DNA from: Ruania albidiflava DSM 18029
GTDB taxonomy: Bacteria > Actinomycetota > Actinomycetes > Actinomycetales > Beutenbergiaceae
Reading direction: 5' to 3'
DNA length: 64,000 bases
Assembly (NCBI RefSeq): GCF_000421225.1
Contig: NZ_ATWL01000006.1
Location: forward strand, 124,001-188,000
Shown here: positions 53,340-62,267 of the stretch, piece by piece
How the letters are laid out: each line of letters opens with the position of its first letter
Position numbering within the stretch: position 1 is the first letter of the stretch
Translations under genes and position numbers: made by a program
The notes under the pieces: generated by a model
What the model saw: only the letters and a program-made list of their open reading frames with translations
Databases searched by the model: none
What the model was told of the DNA's origin: nothing

Positions 53340-53774
53340 ATGAACACACCACCTGTCCCGCACCCGCCCACCGGCTCCCCCGGAACGCGCCGCCCACCGA
53401 TCGTGTGGCAGGCGGTGCTCGGTCTCGGCGCCCTGGTGCTGCTCTGGCCGCTGACGAGCCTCACCGGGCTCGCCGACGTGATCGGCACCCCGGCCCGAGC
53501 ACTGCTGGTGGTCGCCCTCGTCGGTGCCGCGTGGATCGGGGTGGTCGGCTTCGGCCGGCTGCCTCGGCCGGTGCTCACCCTGACCCTGACCGGGATGGCG
53601 GGCGGCGGGTATCTGCTGCTCGCGGACCTGCTGGTCGGTACCGGGGCTTCCGGTGGCCTGGGGGCGGTGGCAGTACCGTTCCTGCTGCTCGACCTGGTCG
53701 GTGGCGGGGCGCTGTGGGGGGTGCTGGCCGGGCTGCTCGCCGCCGGCGTGCAGAAGCTGCGGGCCCCACGATGA
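53340..53774 (+). CDS. Small membrane protein coupled to the multicopper oxidase
   Basis: This 144-aa protein has a Pro-rich N-terminus and four hydrophobic helices (about 27-48, 52-72, 80-100 and 112-135). No family was recognised. TAGCGT ends seven bases before the ATG. Its stop overlaps the oxidase start as ATGA, so it is expected to work with it, for example in membrane assembly or copper delivery; this is inference. Confidence 0.65.
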   Translation: MNTPPVPHPPTGSPGTRRPPIVWQAVLGLGALVLLWPLTSLTGLADVIGTPARALLVVALVGAAWIGVVGFGRLPRPVLTLTLTGMAGGGYLLLADLLVGTGASGGLGAVAVPFLLLDLVGGGALWGVLAGLLAAGVQKLRAPR

Positions 53775-55288
53775 CGGGCCTCACCCGCCGCCAGCTGCTG
53801 GCCTCCGGTGCCGCCGGGGCGGCCGGTGCCGGGATCGCCGCCCTGGCAGGCTGCTCGGGCGCGAGCGTCACCGGCGTCAGCGAACCGGAGGCGTTCGACA
53901 CTCCGCTGCCCATCCCGCCGCTGGCGGACAGCCGCATGGTCGACGGGATCCGCACGTTCACCCTCACAGCGCAGGAGGGCAGCTGGCAGTTCCAGTCCGG
54001 ACAGCAGGCCACCACGTGGGGCTTCGACGGGCCGTACGGCGGCCCGACGTTGCGTGCGGCGGTGGGTGAGCGGGTCGCGGTCGAGGTGACCAACGAGCTA
54101 CCTGAGGCCACCTCCACGCACTGGCACGGGATGCACCTGCCGGCGGAGATGGACGGCGGTCCGCACCAGATGATCGAACCGGGTGACACCTGGCGGGCGG
54201 AGTGGGTGGTGCAGCAGGCGCCGGGCACGCTCTGGTACCACCCGCACCCGCACGGCGCCACCGAGCGCCACGTCTACCGCGGCCTGGCAGGGATGTTCCA
54301 GCTGGTCCCGGCGCCCGGGTCGGAGGCGGCGGCGATCGAGGAGCAGCTGCCGCACACCTACGGGGTGGACGACGTGCCGGTGGTGATCGCGGACAAGTCT
54401 TTCGACGAGGCTGGCGAGCTGGTGATCGACGACGGCGGCAACGAGGTGGGTCTCCTCGGTGATGTGGTGACCGTGAACGGGGTGGCCGGGGCGCGGCTGG
54501 AGGTGACCACCGGGCTGGTGCGGCTGCGGATCCTGAACGCGTCCACGGCCCGCACCTACTCGCTCGGGCTGCCGGAGCAGGAGATGGTGATCATCGCCTC
54601 TGACGGCGGACTGTTGCGTGCTCCGCTCAAGGTCACCCAGGTACGCCTCTCCCCGGGTGAGCGAGCCGAGGTGCTCGTGGCTCTCGAGCCGGGCCAGGAC
54701 GTGCGGCTGCACTCCTTCGCACCGGACCTGGGTCAGGTGGCGGCACCGTTCGCGGTCGGCGCCAATGATGCGTTCGACGTGCTCGCCCTGGTCGCTGCCG
54801 AGGAGCTCACCGCCTCGGCCGAGGTCCCCGAGCAGCTGGCCTCGTTCGGCCTGGACGCCGGCGCGGTGAGCGTCCGGCGCCGGTTCGAGCTGCAGGGCCG
54901 CCAGATCAACGGGGCGCGGATGGACATGGCACGCATCGACGAGACCGTGCAGGTGGGCAGCACCGAGCTGTGGACCGTGCGGAACCTGGACCTGTTCCCG
55001 CACAACTTCCATGTGCACGACGTGCAGTTCGAGGTGCATGCCATCGACGGCGCACCCCCGCCTCCGGAGCTGGCCGGCCGCAAGGACACGGTGTACACCG
55101 AACCGCACCGGGACTACGAGCTGCTGCTGACCTTCACCGACTACACCGACTCCCAGTGGCCGTACATGTACCACTGCCACCTGCTCCGGCACGAGGACGA
55201 GGGCTTGATGGGCCAGTTCGTGGTGGTCACTCCCGGCCAGGAGGCGGACCCGTCGCTCATCTCCGGTGCGGACCGCGAGCACGAGTAG
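53771..55288 (+). CDS. Multicopper oxidase, Tat-exported
   Basis: This 505-aa laccase-like oxidase has a twin-arginine signal (TRRQLLASGAAG) with a Cys at AGCSG that may also be lipidated. All copper motifs are present: HWHGMHL, YHPHPHG, the type-1 site HNFHVHDVQF and YHCHLLRHEDEGLMG. Substrates could be Cu(I), Mn(II), Fe(II) or phenolics; three-domain CueO-like enzymes are the nearest match. It is translationally coupled to a small membrane protein and divergent from a two-component system. Confidence 0.9.
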   Translation: MTGLTRRQLLASGAAGAAGAGIAALAGCSGASVTGVSEPEAFDTPLPIPPLADSRMVDGIRTFTLTAQEGSWQFQSGQQATTWGFDGPYGGPTLRAAVGERVAVEVTNELPEATSTHWHGMHLPAEMDGGPHQMIEPGDTWRAEWVVQQAPGTLWYHPHPHGATERHVYRGLAGMFQLVPAPGSEAAAIEEQLPHTYGVDDVPVVIADKSFDEAGELVIDDGGNEVGLLGDVVTVNGVAGARLEVTTGLVRLRILNASTARTYSLGLPEQEMVIIASDGGLLRAPLKVTQVRLSPGERAEVLVALEPGQDVRLHSFAPDLGQVAAPFAVGANDAFDVLALVAAEELTASAEVPEQLASFGLDAGAVSVRRRFELQGRQINGARMDMARIDETVQVGSTELWTVRNLDLFPHNFHVHDVQFEVHAIDGAPPPPELAGRKDTVYTEPHRDYELLLTFTDYTDSQWPYMYHCHLLRHEDEGLMGQFVVVTPGQEADPSLISGADREHE

Positions 55289-55338
55289 TGGGTCGGAACC
55301 CTCTCCACCCCGCAGCAGCGTTGCACTACTGTCCCGAC

Positions 55339-55686
55339 ATGGGGAAGTTCACGCGTGTCGCAGGGTGGGTGCTCGTCGCGGTCGGCCTGGTGCTGACGGT
55401 CATTGCCTTCGTGGACGGACCAGAGCTGCCGGACAACGCCGCGACGCTCCAGTTCGCGCCGCTGCTGGTCATTGCTGGTGCGGTGCTGGTGACCGCTGGG
55501 GTGCTGGCTCGCGGACCGGAGCAGCCCTCGGCTCCCGGGGCCGCGACGCCGCAGCCTCCAGCCGCTGGGCAGCAGCCCTACCCGGGGGCGCCGGGGCAGA
55601 GCTGGCCACAGCAGCCGGGGCAGCACCCGCAGCCGGGGGCGCCGGGGCAGACCTGGCAGCAGGCAGGCACCCCGTCCGGGAGCTAA
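55339..55686 (+). CDS. Small membrane protein with Pro/Gly/Gln-rich tail
   Basis: This 115-aa protein has two helices (6-26 and 40-60) and a low-complexity cytoplasmic or external tail with repeats of the type PGAPGQ(S/T)W and QQPGQ. TACTGT ends six bases before the ATG (leaderless). Function is unknown. The last four bases overlap the end of the convergent sufE gene. Confidence 0.65.
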   Translation: MGKFTRVAGWVLVAVGLVLTVIAFVDGPELPDNAATLQFAPLLVIAGAVLVTAGVLARGPEQPSAPGAATPQPPAAGQQPYPGAPGQSWPQQPGQHPQPGAPGQTWQQAGTPSGS

Positions 55687-56150
55687 CCGGCGGTCTTCTC
55701 CCGCACCTGGCGCTTGATCCGGCCGAGCATGCCGCCCATCCCGCGCAACCGCAGCGGACTGACCGCCTGCGCCAGTCCGAGCCGGTCGGAGACGTCCCCG
55801 GGCACGGCGAGCACCTCGGCGGCGGTCAGCCCGTCCAGACCCTCGTGCAGGATCCCGGCGAACCCACGGGTGGTGGGCGCCTCGGCCGGGGCGGAGAAGT
55901 ACAGGTGCACCACCGAGTCCGGGCCGGCGCCACCAGCGTCGTCCAGCTCAGCGATCAGGAAGATCGGCGACTGGCACTCCGGCACCGGCTCCAACAGCTC
56001 AGGGTGGTCGGTGTACCGCTCCGGCAGGTCCGGCAGCCCCTGGCTGAACTCCAGCAGCAGCTGCAGCCGGTCGGTCTGGGACAGCGCGGTGAAGTCCTCG
56101 ACGATCGCGGCCAGGGCCTCCGGCAGTTCGGCGGTGGCACCAGCAGTCAT
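55683..56150 (-). CDS. sufE: SufE-family sulfur acceptor
   Basis: This 155-aa protein accepts persulfide sulfur, with the conserved Cys59 in VPECQSPIF and the [12 protein letters not shown] region. It normally works with SufS; here it is coupled (ATGA) to a rhodanese, a known actinobacterial pair, suggesting sulfur relay from thiosulfate or 3-mercaptopyruvate. The start MTAGATAEL was chosen by this overlap. Confidence 0.9.
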   Translation of the reverse strand: MTAGATAELPEALAAIVEDFTALSQTDRLQLLLEFSQGLPDLPERYTDHPELLEPVPECQSPIFLIAELDDAGGAGPDSVVHLYFSAPAEAPTTRGFAGILHEGLDGLTAAEVLAVPGDVSDRLGLAQAVSPLRLRGMGGMLGRIKRQVREKTAG

Positions 56151-57046
56151 CGGTTCGGGACCTCTCCGGGTTCGCTGCCCACAGCGATAGGCACGCGGAC
56201 CGTGTTCCCCCACTCGGTCCAAGATCCGTCGTAGTTGCGCACGTTCTCGAAGCCGAGCAGGTGCTCCAGCACGAACCAGGTGTGGCTGGAACGCTCCCCG
56301 ATCCGGCAGTAGGCGATCACCGGCTCCGCAGCATCCAGGCCCTTCTCGTGCCGGTAGATCTCCTCCAGCTCACCGCGGGAGCGGAAGGTGCCGTCCTCGT
56401 TCGCCGCGCGGGCCCACGGCACCGACTGCGCACCGGGGATGTGCCCGCCGCGCACAGTGCCCTCGTCCGGGTAGTCCGGCATGTGGGTGCGCTCCCCGGT
56501 GTACTCCGGCAGCGAGCGCACGTCCACGAGCTGACCGCCGAGGAAGTCCAGCACGTCCTCCTTGAAGGCCCGCAGCTTGGAGTCGTCCCGCTGCACCACC
56601 GGGTACTCGGTCGGCGCGGGGGTGGGTACCTCAGTGGTGAATTCCCGGCCCTCAGCCACCCACAGCGCGCGACCGCCGTCCAGCAGCCGCACGTCCTCGT
56701 GGCCGAACAGGGCGAACACCCACAACGCGTAGGCGGCCCACCAGTTGTTCTTGTCGCCGTAGATCACCACGGTGTCGGTGCGCTTGATGCCCTTGGCGGA
56801 CATCAGCTTCGCGAACCCTTCACCGTCCAGGTAGTCCCGGGTGACCGGGTCGTTCAGCTCGGTGTGCCAGTCGACCTTCACCGCACCCGGGATGTGCCCG
56901 GTCTCATACAGCAGCACGTCCTCGTCGCTCTCCACCACGACCAGCCCCTCGCTGCCCAGGTGCTCGGCCAGCCAGGAGGTGGAGACCAGCTTCTCCGGGT
57001 GGGCGTAGGCGGCGAACTTCGGGTCGTTGTCCTGGGGCAGGCTCAT
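56147..57046 (-). CDS. sseA: Thiosulfate/3-mercaptopyruvate sulfurtransferase (rhodanese)
   Basis: This 299-aa enzyme has two rhodanese domains; the N-terminal one is inactive and the C-terminal one carries the persulfide Cys247 in [14 protein letters not shown]. The RIGERS loop fits thiosulfate-type CysA/SseA enzymes of actinobacteria. GAGGAG precedes the ATG. It is the first gene of the rhodanese-SufE operon. Confidence 0.92.
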   Translation of the reverse strand: MSLPQDNDPKFAAYAHPEKLVSTSWLAEHLGSEGLVVVESDEDVLLYETGHIPGAVKVDWHTELNDPVTRDYLDGEGFAKLMSAKGIKRTDTVVIYGDKNNWWAAYALWVFALFGHEDVRLLDGGRALWVAEGREFTTEVPTPAPTEYPVVQRDDSKLRAFKEDVLDFLGGQLVDVRSLPEYTGERTHMPDYPDEGTVRGGHIPGAQSVPWARAANEDGTFRSRGELEEIYRHEKGLDAAEPVIAYCRIGERSSHTWFVLEHLLGFENVRNYDGSWTEWGNTVRVPIAVGSEPGEVPNR

Positions 57047-57218
57047 CGCAGCTCCTCATCAGCTGGGGCGAATGTCTCTGCCCCGATCCTCTCACCGGCG
57101 CCCGGCGTCTCGAAACCAGGCTCCGGACCGTCCATCATGTGAACCAGGTGGTGGGAACAACCCGGCACCACCGTTCGTTGGTATCCGAGTCCGTCCACAC
57201 TCAGGAGAGAGGGGCTCC

Positions 57219-59558
57219 GTGTCGAGACACGCCATCAGGCTCGAGCAGCAGTACCTGGACCGGCTGTACCAGCGGGTGGACGAGCTGCGCGCAGAGACCG
57301 CCGACCAGCTCGCCGAGATGCTGCGTGCCCCGGGCACCGACTCCACCGCACTGCTGGACCGGGACGCCCAGGTGGCCCGCCTGGAGCAGCGCACCGCTGA
57401 CCTGGCCCGCGCCGAGCAGGGGCTGTGCTTCGGTCGGCTGGACCGCACCGACGACTCGATCACCTACATCGGCCGGATGGGGCTGCGCGCGGTCGACCTG
57501 GAACCGCTGGTGATCGACTGGCGTGCCCCGGCCGCGGCGGACTTCTACACCGCCACTGCGGCCAGCGGCTCCGACGTGCGCCGGCGCCGGCACCTGCGCA
57601 CCCGCGGCCGGCAGGTGGTCGCCGTGAACGACGAGCTGCTCCAGCTCGATCATGACGGCGGAGCGCCCGTGGGCGGGTCCGCTCCCGCGCACGAGTTCGT
57701 CGGGGAGGCGGCCCTGATGCAGGCGCTCGCCGCCGAGCGCACCGGTCGGATGGCGGACATCGTCACCACGCTGCAGGCCGAGCAGGACGCGATCATCCGC
57801 ACCGGTCCGGAGGGCATGCTGGTGGTGCAGGGTGGTCCGGGTACCGGCAAGACCGCAGTGGCGCTGCACCGGGTGGCCTACCTGCTCTACACCTACCCGA
57901 CGATCGCCGAACGGGGGGTGCTGGTGCTCGGCCCCAGCCCGGCGTTCCTGGACTACATCGGGCAGGTGCTGCCCTCCCTCGGAGAGACCCAGGCGGTGAC
58001 GGCCACCCTGGAGACGCTGCTGCCCGGGGTGGTCGCCACCCGCACCGAGTCGGTGGCCGCCGCAGCGGTCAAAGCGCTGCCGGTGATGGCGGACGTGGTC
58101 TCCCGGGCGGTCCGGCGGCACCAGGGCAGCGACGTACCGGTGACCGTGACCTACCAGGGGGATGCGTACCGGCTCGGGGCCGACGTGCTCGCCCGGTGCA
58201 CCGAGCGGGCCCGGCTGACCGGGCTGCCGCACAACGAGGCGAGGCGCACGTTCGTGGCCGAGCTGCTCGACCACCTCACCGAGCAGGTGATCACGAACGA
58301 CCGACAGCTCTACGACGACGCCGACCGCGGCTTCGAGACGGAGATCGCGGCTCTGGATGCCGCCCTGGCCAGGGGCACCGACTCCCTGCCCGCGGCGGTG
58401 GAGGGTGGCGGTACCGAGGTGACCGGGCTGGCCGCGCGGCACGAAGCGCCCCGGATCCGGGGCGAGCTGGCTGCCGACGGTGCCGTGCGCCACCTGCTCG
58501 AGGACCTGTGGCCCCGGCTCAGCCCGACCGGGTTGCTGGAGGCCCTGTACGCCGAGGAAGGTCTGCTCGCCGAGGTGGCCCCGGAGCTGGACGACGAGCA
58601 GCGGGCCGCGCTGCGCCGTGCGCCAGGCGGGGGCTGGTCCAGCGGGGACGTCCCGCTGCTGGACGAGGCTGCCGAGCTCCTCGGAGCGGACGACAGTGCC
58701 ACCGAGCAGCAGCGCCAGGCCCGGCGGGAGGCGGGTCTGGCCTACGCTCGGCAGGTGATCGCCGCCAGCGGTGGCCTGGGTGTCTCCGCCGAGGAGCTCG
58801 CGGACCGCTTCACCGAGACCGACACCCGACCGCTGGCCGAGCGGGCCGCCGCGGACCGTACCTGGGCCTACGGGCACGTGATCGTGGACGAGGCGCAGGA
58901 GCTCACGCCGATGCAGTGGCGGATGGTGCTGCGCCGGGTGCCGACCCGCTCGCTGACCGTGGTGGGGGATGTGCACCAGACCGCTGCGGTCGCCGGCACC
59001 ACCGCCTGGGACCAGCTGGTGACCGACCACCCCTCCCTGCAGGTGCGCCAGGTGGAGCTGAGCATCAACTACCGCACCCCGGAACCGGTCATGGTGGCAG
59101 CCACCGAGGTGCTGCGCGCTGCGGAACCGGGAGCGCTGCTGCCCGAGTGCGCCCGCACCGAAGGAGCGCCGCCCTGGGTGCGCATCGCCCAGGGTGACCT
59201 CGCCGGAGAGCTGGCGAGCGCCGTCGTCGAGGAGCAGCAGCAGGTGACCGGCGGGACGTTCGCAGTGATCGCCCCACGCGAGCGGCTGGTGGAGATGGCG
59301 ATGACCGTCGAAGGTGCGCTGCCCGGTACCTCGTTCGGCTCCGAGGTGGACCTCACCGCCGCGTGCGTGGTGCTCACCCCGGAGCAGGCGAAGGGGCTGG
59401 AGTTCGACGGTGTGCTGGTGGTCGACCCGGCGACGATCCTGGCCGGTCGGCGCGGGGTGAACGGGCTCTACGTGGCGATGACGCGGGCGACCCGACGGCT
59501 CGGGCTGCTCTGCGACGGTCCGGTGCCCGAGGAGCTTGCCGGGGTTGCTGGCGGCTGA
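57219..59558 (+). CDS. HelR/HelD-type superfamily 1 ATPase
   Basis: This 779-aa UvrD-like ATPase has an N-terminal coiled-coil arm (1-80), Walker A GGPGTGKT (205-212), Walker B VDEAQELTPMQW and C-terminal motifs LTPEQAKGLEFDGV and YVAMTRATR. The combination is that of actinobacterial HelD/HelR, which dislodges RNA polymerase from stalled complexes and in some species confers rifamycin tolerance. GTG 57219 has CAGGAGAG upstream. No rifamycin-associated element was recognised upstream. Confidence 0.85.
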   Translation: MSRHAIRLEQQYLDRLYQRVDELRAETADQLAEMLRAPGTDSTALLDRDAQVARLEQRTADLARAEQGLCFGRLDRTDDSITYIGRMGLRAVDLEPLVIDWRAPAAADFYTATAASGSDVRRRRHLRTRGRQVVAVNDELLQLDHDGGAPVGGSAPAHEFVGEAALMQALAAERTGRMADIVTTLQAEQDAIIRTGPEGMLVVQGGPGTGKTAVALHRVAYLLYTYPTIAERGVLVLGPSPAFLDYIGQVLPSLGETQAVTATLETLLPGVVATRTESVAAAAVKALPVMADVVSRAVRRHQGSDVPVTVTYQGDAYRLGADVLARCTERARLTGLPHNEARRTFVAELLDHLTEQVITNDRQLYDDADRGFETEIAALDAALARGTDSLPAAVEGGGTEVTGLAARHEAPRIRGELAADGAVRHLLEDLWPRLSPTGLLEALYAEEGLLAEVAPELDDEQRAALRRAPGGGWSSGDVPLLDEAAELLGADDSATEQQRQARREAGLAYARQVIAASGGLGVSAEELADRFTETDTRPLAERAAADRTWAYGHVIVDEAQELTPMQWRMVLRRVPTRSLTVVGDVHQTAAVAGTTAWDQLVTDHPSLQVRQVELSINYRTPEPVMVAATEVLRAAEPGALLPECARTEGAPPWVRIAQGDLAGELASAVVEEQQQVTGGTFAVIAPRERLVEMAMTVEGALPGTSFGSEVDLTAACVVLTPEQAKGLEFDGVLVVDPATILAGRRGVNGLYVAMTRATRRLGLLCDGPVPEELAGVAGG

Positions 59559-59600
59559 GGCACGCCGCTGCACGGCACCCGGCTCGCCCTGTCCCGGATG

Positions 59601-60314
59601 TCAGTGGTCCTGGTGCGGCGGCGTGGCGGGTCCGAGCGCGCCGGCGATACGTTGCTCGATCGCGTCCGTGGTGGCCTCGGGGAGCACGATCAGGCCCTGC
59701 AGCTCGTGGGTGGCGCGCTTGTAGGCACTCTGCCGCTCCGCCTGGGTGGCACCGGAGTCCTCCGCCAGGGAGAGCAGCTTCTTCGCCCGCTCCAGGTGCT
59801 GGCGCTCCTCCGGGGAGAAGTCGGCCGCACGGCGCCGCTTGGCCTCCCGTTCGGCGATCTCGAAGGCGAGCGTGTACTCCCGGACCGCGTCGGCGTAGCG
59901 GGCGCGCAGGTCCGCATCGCGCAGCTCCTTGGGGTCCTCCGGGCGGAGCCGGTCTGCCTCCAGCTTGGCGCGGTGGAAGTCGACTGTGACCGGTTCGCGC
60001 ATGTCCGTCATCACCGGGAAGTCGATGAGCTTGCCGACGTCCAGCTCGTAGTCCAGCCAGCGGCGCTCGGTGTCGGTGTGCTCGGCGAGCAGCCGGTCGA
60101 TCTCGGTGCTGGTCGGAGCTGCCGGTGCAGCAGGGGTGGCCACGTCGCCAGCGGGTGGTCCGGGTGCTGCCGCCGCCTGGCCGTACTTGATCCGGGCGAG
60201 CTCGATCTTGTCCCGGCGCCGCTTCTCGTCCCACTTCTGGGCGCCCTTGATCCAGCCGCCGATGATCCCGCTGAGCGGGAAGATCAGCCACCAGAAGCCC
60301 CAGATGTGGTCCAC
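59601..60314 (-). CDS. Membrane-anchored hypothetical protein with coiled-coil
   Basis: This 237-aa protein has one N-terminal helix (2-22, IWGFWWLIFPLSGIIGGWI) and a charged, helical cytoplasmic body including EREAKRRRAADFSPEERQHLERAKKLL (in part). A similar layout occurs in actinobacterial proteins of unknown function next to PspC or HTH genes. TACGCT ends six bases before the GTG start. No enzymatic motif is visible. Confidence 0.68.
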   Translation of the reverse strand: MDHIWGFWWLIFPLSGIIGGWIKGAQKWDEKRRRDKIELARIKYGQAAAAPGPPAGDVATPAAPAAPTSTEIDRLLAEHTDTERRWLDYELDVGKLIDFPVMTDMREPVTVDFHRAKLEADRLRPEDPKELRDADLRARYADAVREYTLAFEIAEREAKRRRAADFSPEERQHLERAKKLLSLAEDSGATQAERQSAYKRATHELQGLIVLPEATTDAIEQRIAGALGPATPPHQDH

Positions 60315-60435
60315 ACGCCCAGCGTAGCCGCGGCCCTGCACATGTGAGGTACCTCATGCGCTTCGAGGTACGCGCGGACAGCCTCAGACCGCGCCGCTGA
60401 CCTCCGATGCCGAGCCGGGCGACCACCGACCGATA

Positions 60436-60453
60436 TAACAGCACTGTTACACT
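60436..60453 (+). promoter_or_regulatory. MarR operator overlapping a leaderless promoter
   Basis: TAACAG-CA-CTGTTA (60436-60449) is a perfect 14-bp palindrome. TACACT (60448-60453), the -10 box for the MarR gene, starts within its right arm and ends seven bases before the GTG. Binding by the encoded MarR protein would shut off its own operon. Confidence 0.7.
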
Positions 60454-60460
60454 CTCGTCG

Positions 60461-60973
60461 GTGTCCTCGATCTCCCGGCGCGCCGAACCGCCCTCCGAAC
60501 CGCCCAGCCCAGACCCGACCGTCCACCTGCACTGGGCCGGGCTGCGCGAGCTGCTCGCCCAGATGGACGACGACATCGCACACCTCTACCAGGACCGCGG
60601 GATCGAGGACCTCCGGCCCCGGTTCACCAAGCCTCTGATCAAGCTCGCACGCGGCGGGCCGATGACTATCCGAGCGCTGGCCGAAGCGATCGGCGGCACG
60701 CACTCGGCCACCAGCCAGACGGTCGCGGCGATGCGGTCCGCGGGCTATGTGCGCAGCACTCGCGGCACTGATGCCCGCACCCGCGAGGTGGTGCTCACCG
60801 AGAAGGCGGCTGCACTCGTGCCGTTCCTGGAGGAGGAGTGGCGCGCGACCGAGGCCGCCGTGGCCGAGCTGGACGCCGAGGTGCCCTACCCGATGACCCA
60901 GGTGGTCGCCGACCTGCAGCGGGCACTGGCCCACCGGTCCTTCGCCGACCGGGTCGCTGCCCGGCTGTCCTGA
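60461..60973 (+). CDS. MarR-family repressor of the MFS operon
   Basis: This 170-aa winged-helix protein has the HTH MTIRALAEAIGGTHSATSQTV (in part) and wing RSTRGTDARTREVVLTEKG-like strand. The GTG at 60461 is chosen from the leaderless promoter geometry. It overlaps the MFS gene by one base (TGATG). Together with the palindrome this makes an autoregulated drug- or metabolite-efflux operon. Confidence 0.85.
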   Translation: MSSISRRAEPPSEPPSPDPTVHLHWAGLRELLAQMDDDIAHLYQDRGIEDLRPRFTKPLIKLARGGPMTIRALAEAIGGTHSATSQTVAAMRSAGYVRSTRGTDARTREVVLTEKAAALVPFLEEEWRATEAAVAELDAEVPYPMTQVVADLQRALAHRSFADRVAARLS

Positions 60974-62226
60974 TGAGGCTCTCCTCGGCTGTGCTCGACC
61001 TGAGCCCGCTACGCGCCAGCCGGTCGTTCCGGGACCTGTGGCTGGGCTCCTCCGCCTCGGCACTGGGCGGGCAGTTCGTCACTGTCGCGGTGCTGTACCA
61101 GGTGTGGGAGCTGACCGGCAGCGCGTTCTGGACCGGCGCGATCGGGCTGGTCCGGGCGGTGCCGCTGATCGTGTTCGGCCTGGTGGGTGGCACGCTCGCC
61201 GATGCCACCGACCGACGGCGGATCGTGCGGTGGACCACCGCCGCCCAGCTGGTCACGGCCAGCGGTCTGGCCGCTCAGGCGCTGGCCCAGGTGCAGTCCC
61301 TGGTGCTGCTGCTTGCGCTGGTGGGGGCGCAGGCCACCTTCGGCGCCCTGGGCGTCCCCGCCCGCCGGGCGCTGCCACCGCGGTTGCTGCCGCTGGCGCA
61401 GGTGCCGGCCGGGATCGCGCTGCAGCACCTGAGCTTCCAGGTGTCCATGCTGGTGGGTCCGGCGCTGGCCGGGATCGTCATCGCCGAGCTCGGGCTGACC
61501 TGGGCGTTCGGCGTGCAGGCGGTCACCTTCGTGCTCGCTTGGCTCGGGGTGCTCCGGCTGCCGCACCTGCCGCCGGACGCCGGTGCGGACCGGCCCGGGT
61601 TGGCTGCGATGGTCGCAGGGGTGCGCCTGGTGCTGCGCCGCCCGGTGCTGCGCGGCTCGCTGGCCACCGACCTGTTCGCCACCATCCTGGCGATGCCGAT
61701 CTCGCTGTTCCCGCTGGTGAACGAGGTGAGGTTCGGTGGGTCGGCGAGCACGCTCGGCTTCTTCCTGTCGGCGGTGGCGGTGGGCGGGATCGTCGCCGGG
61801 CTGCTCTCCGGCACGGTCACCCGGGCTCGCCGGGCCGGGCTGGTGCAGCTGGCCGCGGCGGGCAGCTGGGGGTTGGCACTGGCCGGTTTCGGTCTGGCCG
61901 AGCCGTTGTGGCTGGCGCTCGGGCTGCTCGCCGTGGCCGGTGCCGCCGACACCATCTCGGTGGTGATCCGCGCGGCGATGGTGCAGCTGGACACCCCGGA
62001 CTCCCACCGGGGGCGGGTCTCCGCAGTGGAGTCGGTGATCGGGCAGGCCGGCCCGGATGTGGGGAACTTCCGTGGTGGTGTGGTGGCGGGGCTCACCTCC
62101 GCGCCGCTCGCCCTGGTCAGTGGCGGTCTGGCGTGCGTTCTCGGGGTGGCCTTCGTCGGCTGGCGCAACCGCGGGCTGCGCGACTACCGACCGCCGACCC
62201 CGCAGCTGCCGGGCGCTGGCGGCTGA
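60973..62226 (+). CDS. MFS exporter (MFS_3/enterobactin-exporter-like)
   Basis: This 417-aa transporter has 12 helices. The start RASRSFRDLWLGSSASALGGQF and the GTLADATDRRRI loop after helix 2 are typical of the MFS_3 group of drug and siderophore exporters. It is co-transcribed with its MarR regulator. The cargo is unknown. Confidence 0.87.
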   Translation: MRLSSAVLDLSPLRASRSFRDLWLGSSASALGGQFVTVAVLYQVWELTGSAFWTGAIGLVRAVPLIVFGLVGGTLADATDRRRIVRWTTAAQLVTASGLAAQALAQVQSLVLLLALVGAQATFGALGVPARRALPPRLLPLAQVPAGIALQHLSFQVSMLVGPALAGIVIAELGLTWAFGVQAVTFVLAWLGVLRLPHLPPDAGADRPGLAAMVAGVRLVLRRPVLRGSLATDLFATILAMPISLFPLVNEVRFGGSASTLGFFLSAVAVGGIVAGLLSGTVTRARRAGLVQLAAAGSWGLALAGFGLAEPLWLALGLLAVAGAADTISVVIRAAMVQLDTPDSHRGRVSAVESVIGQAGPDVGNFRGGVVAGLTSAPLALVSGGLACVLGVAFVGWRNRGLRDYRPPTPQLPGAGG

Positions 62227-62267
62227 CTGGCGAACGAGCGTCGAACCCTGCAGATGACCGATCGGCG

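Noticed and set aside
57047-57218. Rifamycin-associated element upstream of the HelR-like gene
   Set aside because: No long palindrome was found in the gap; only a normal ribosome site is evident.
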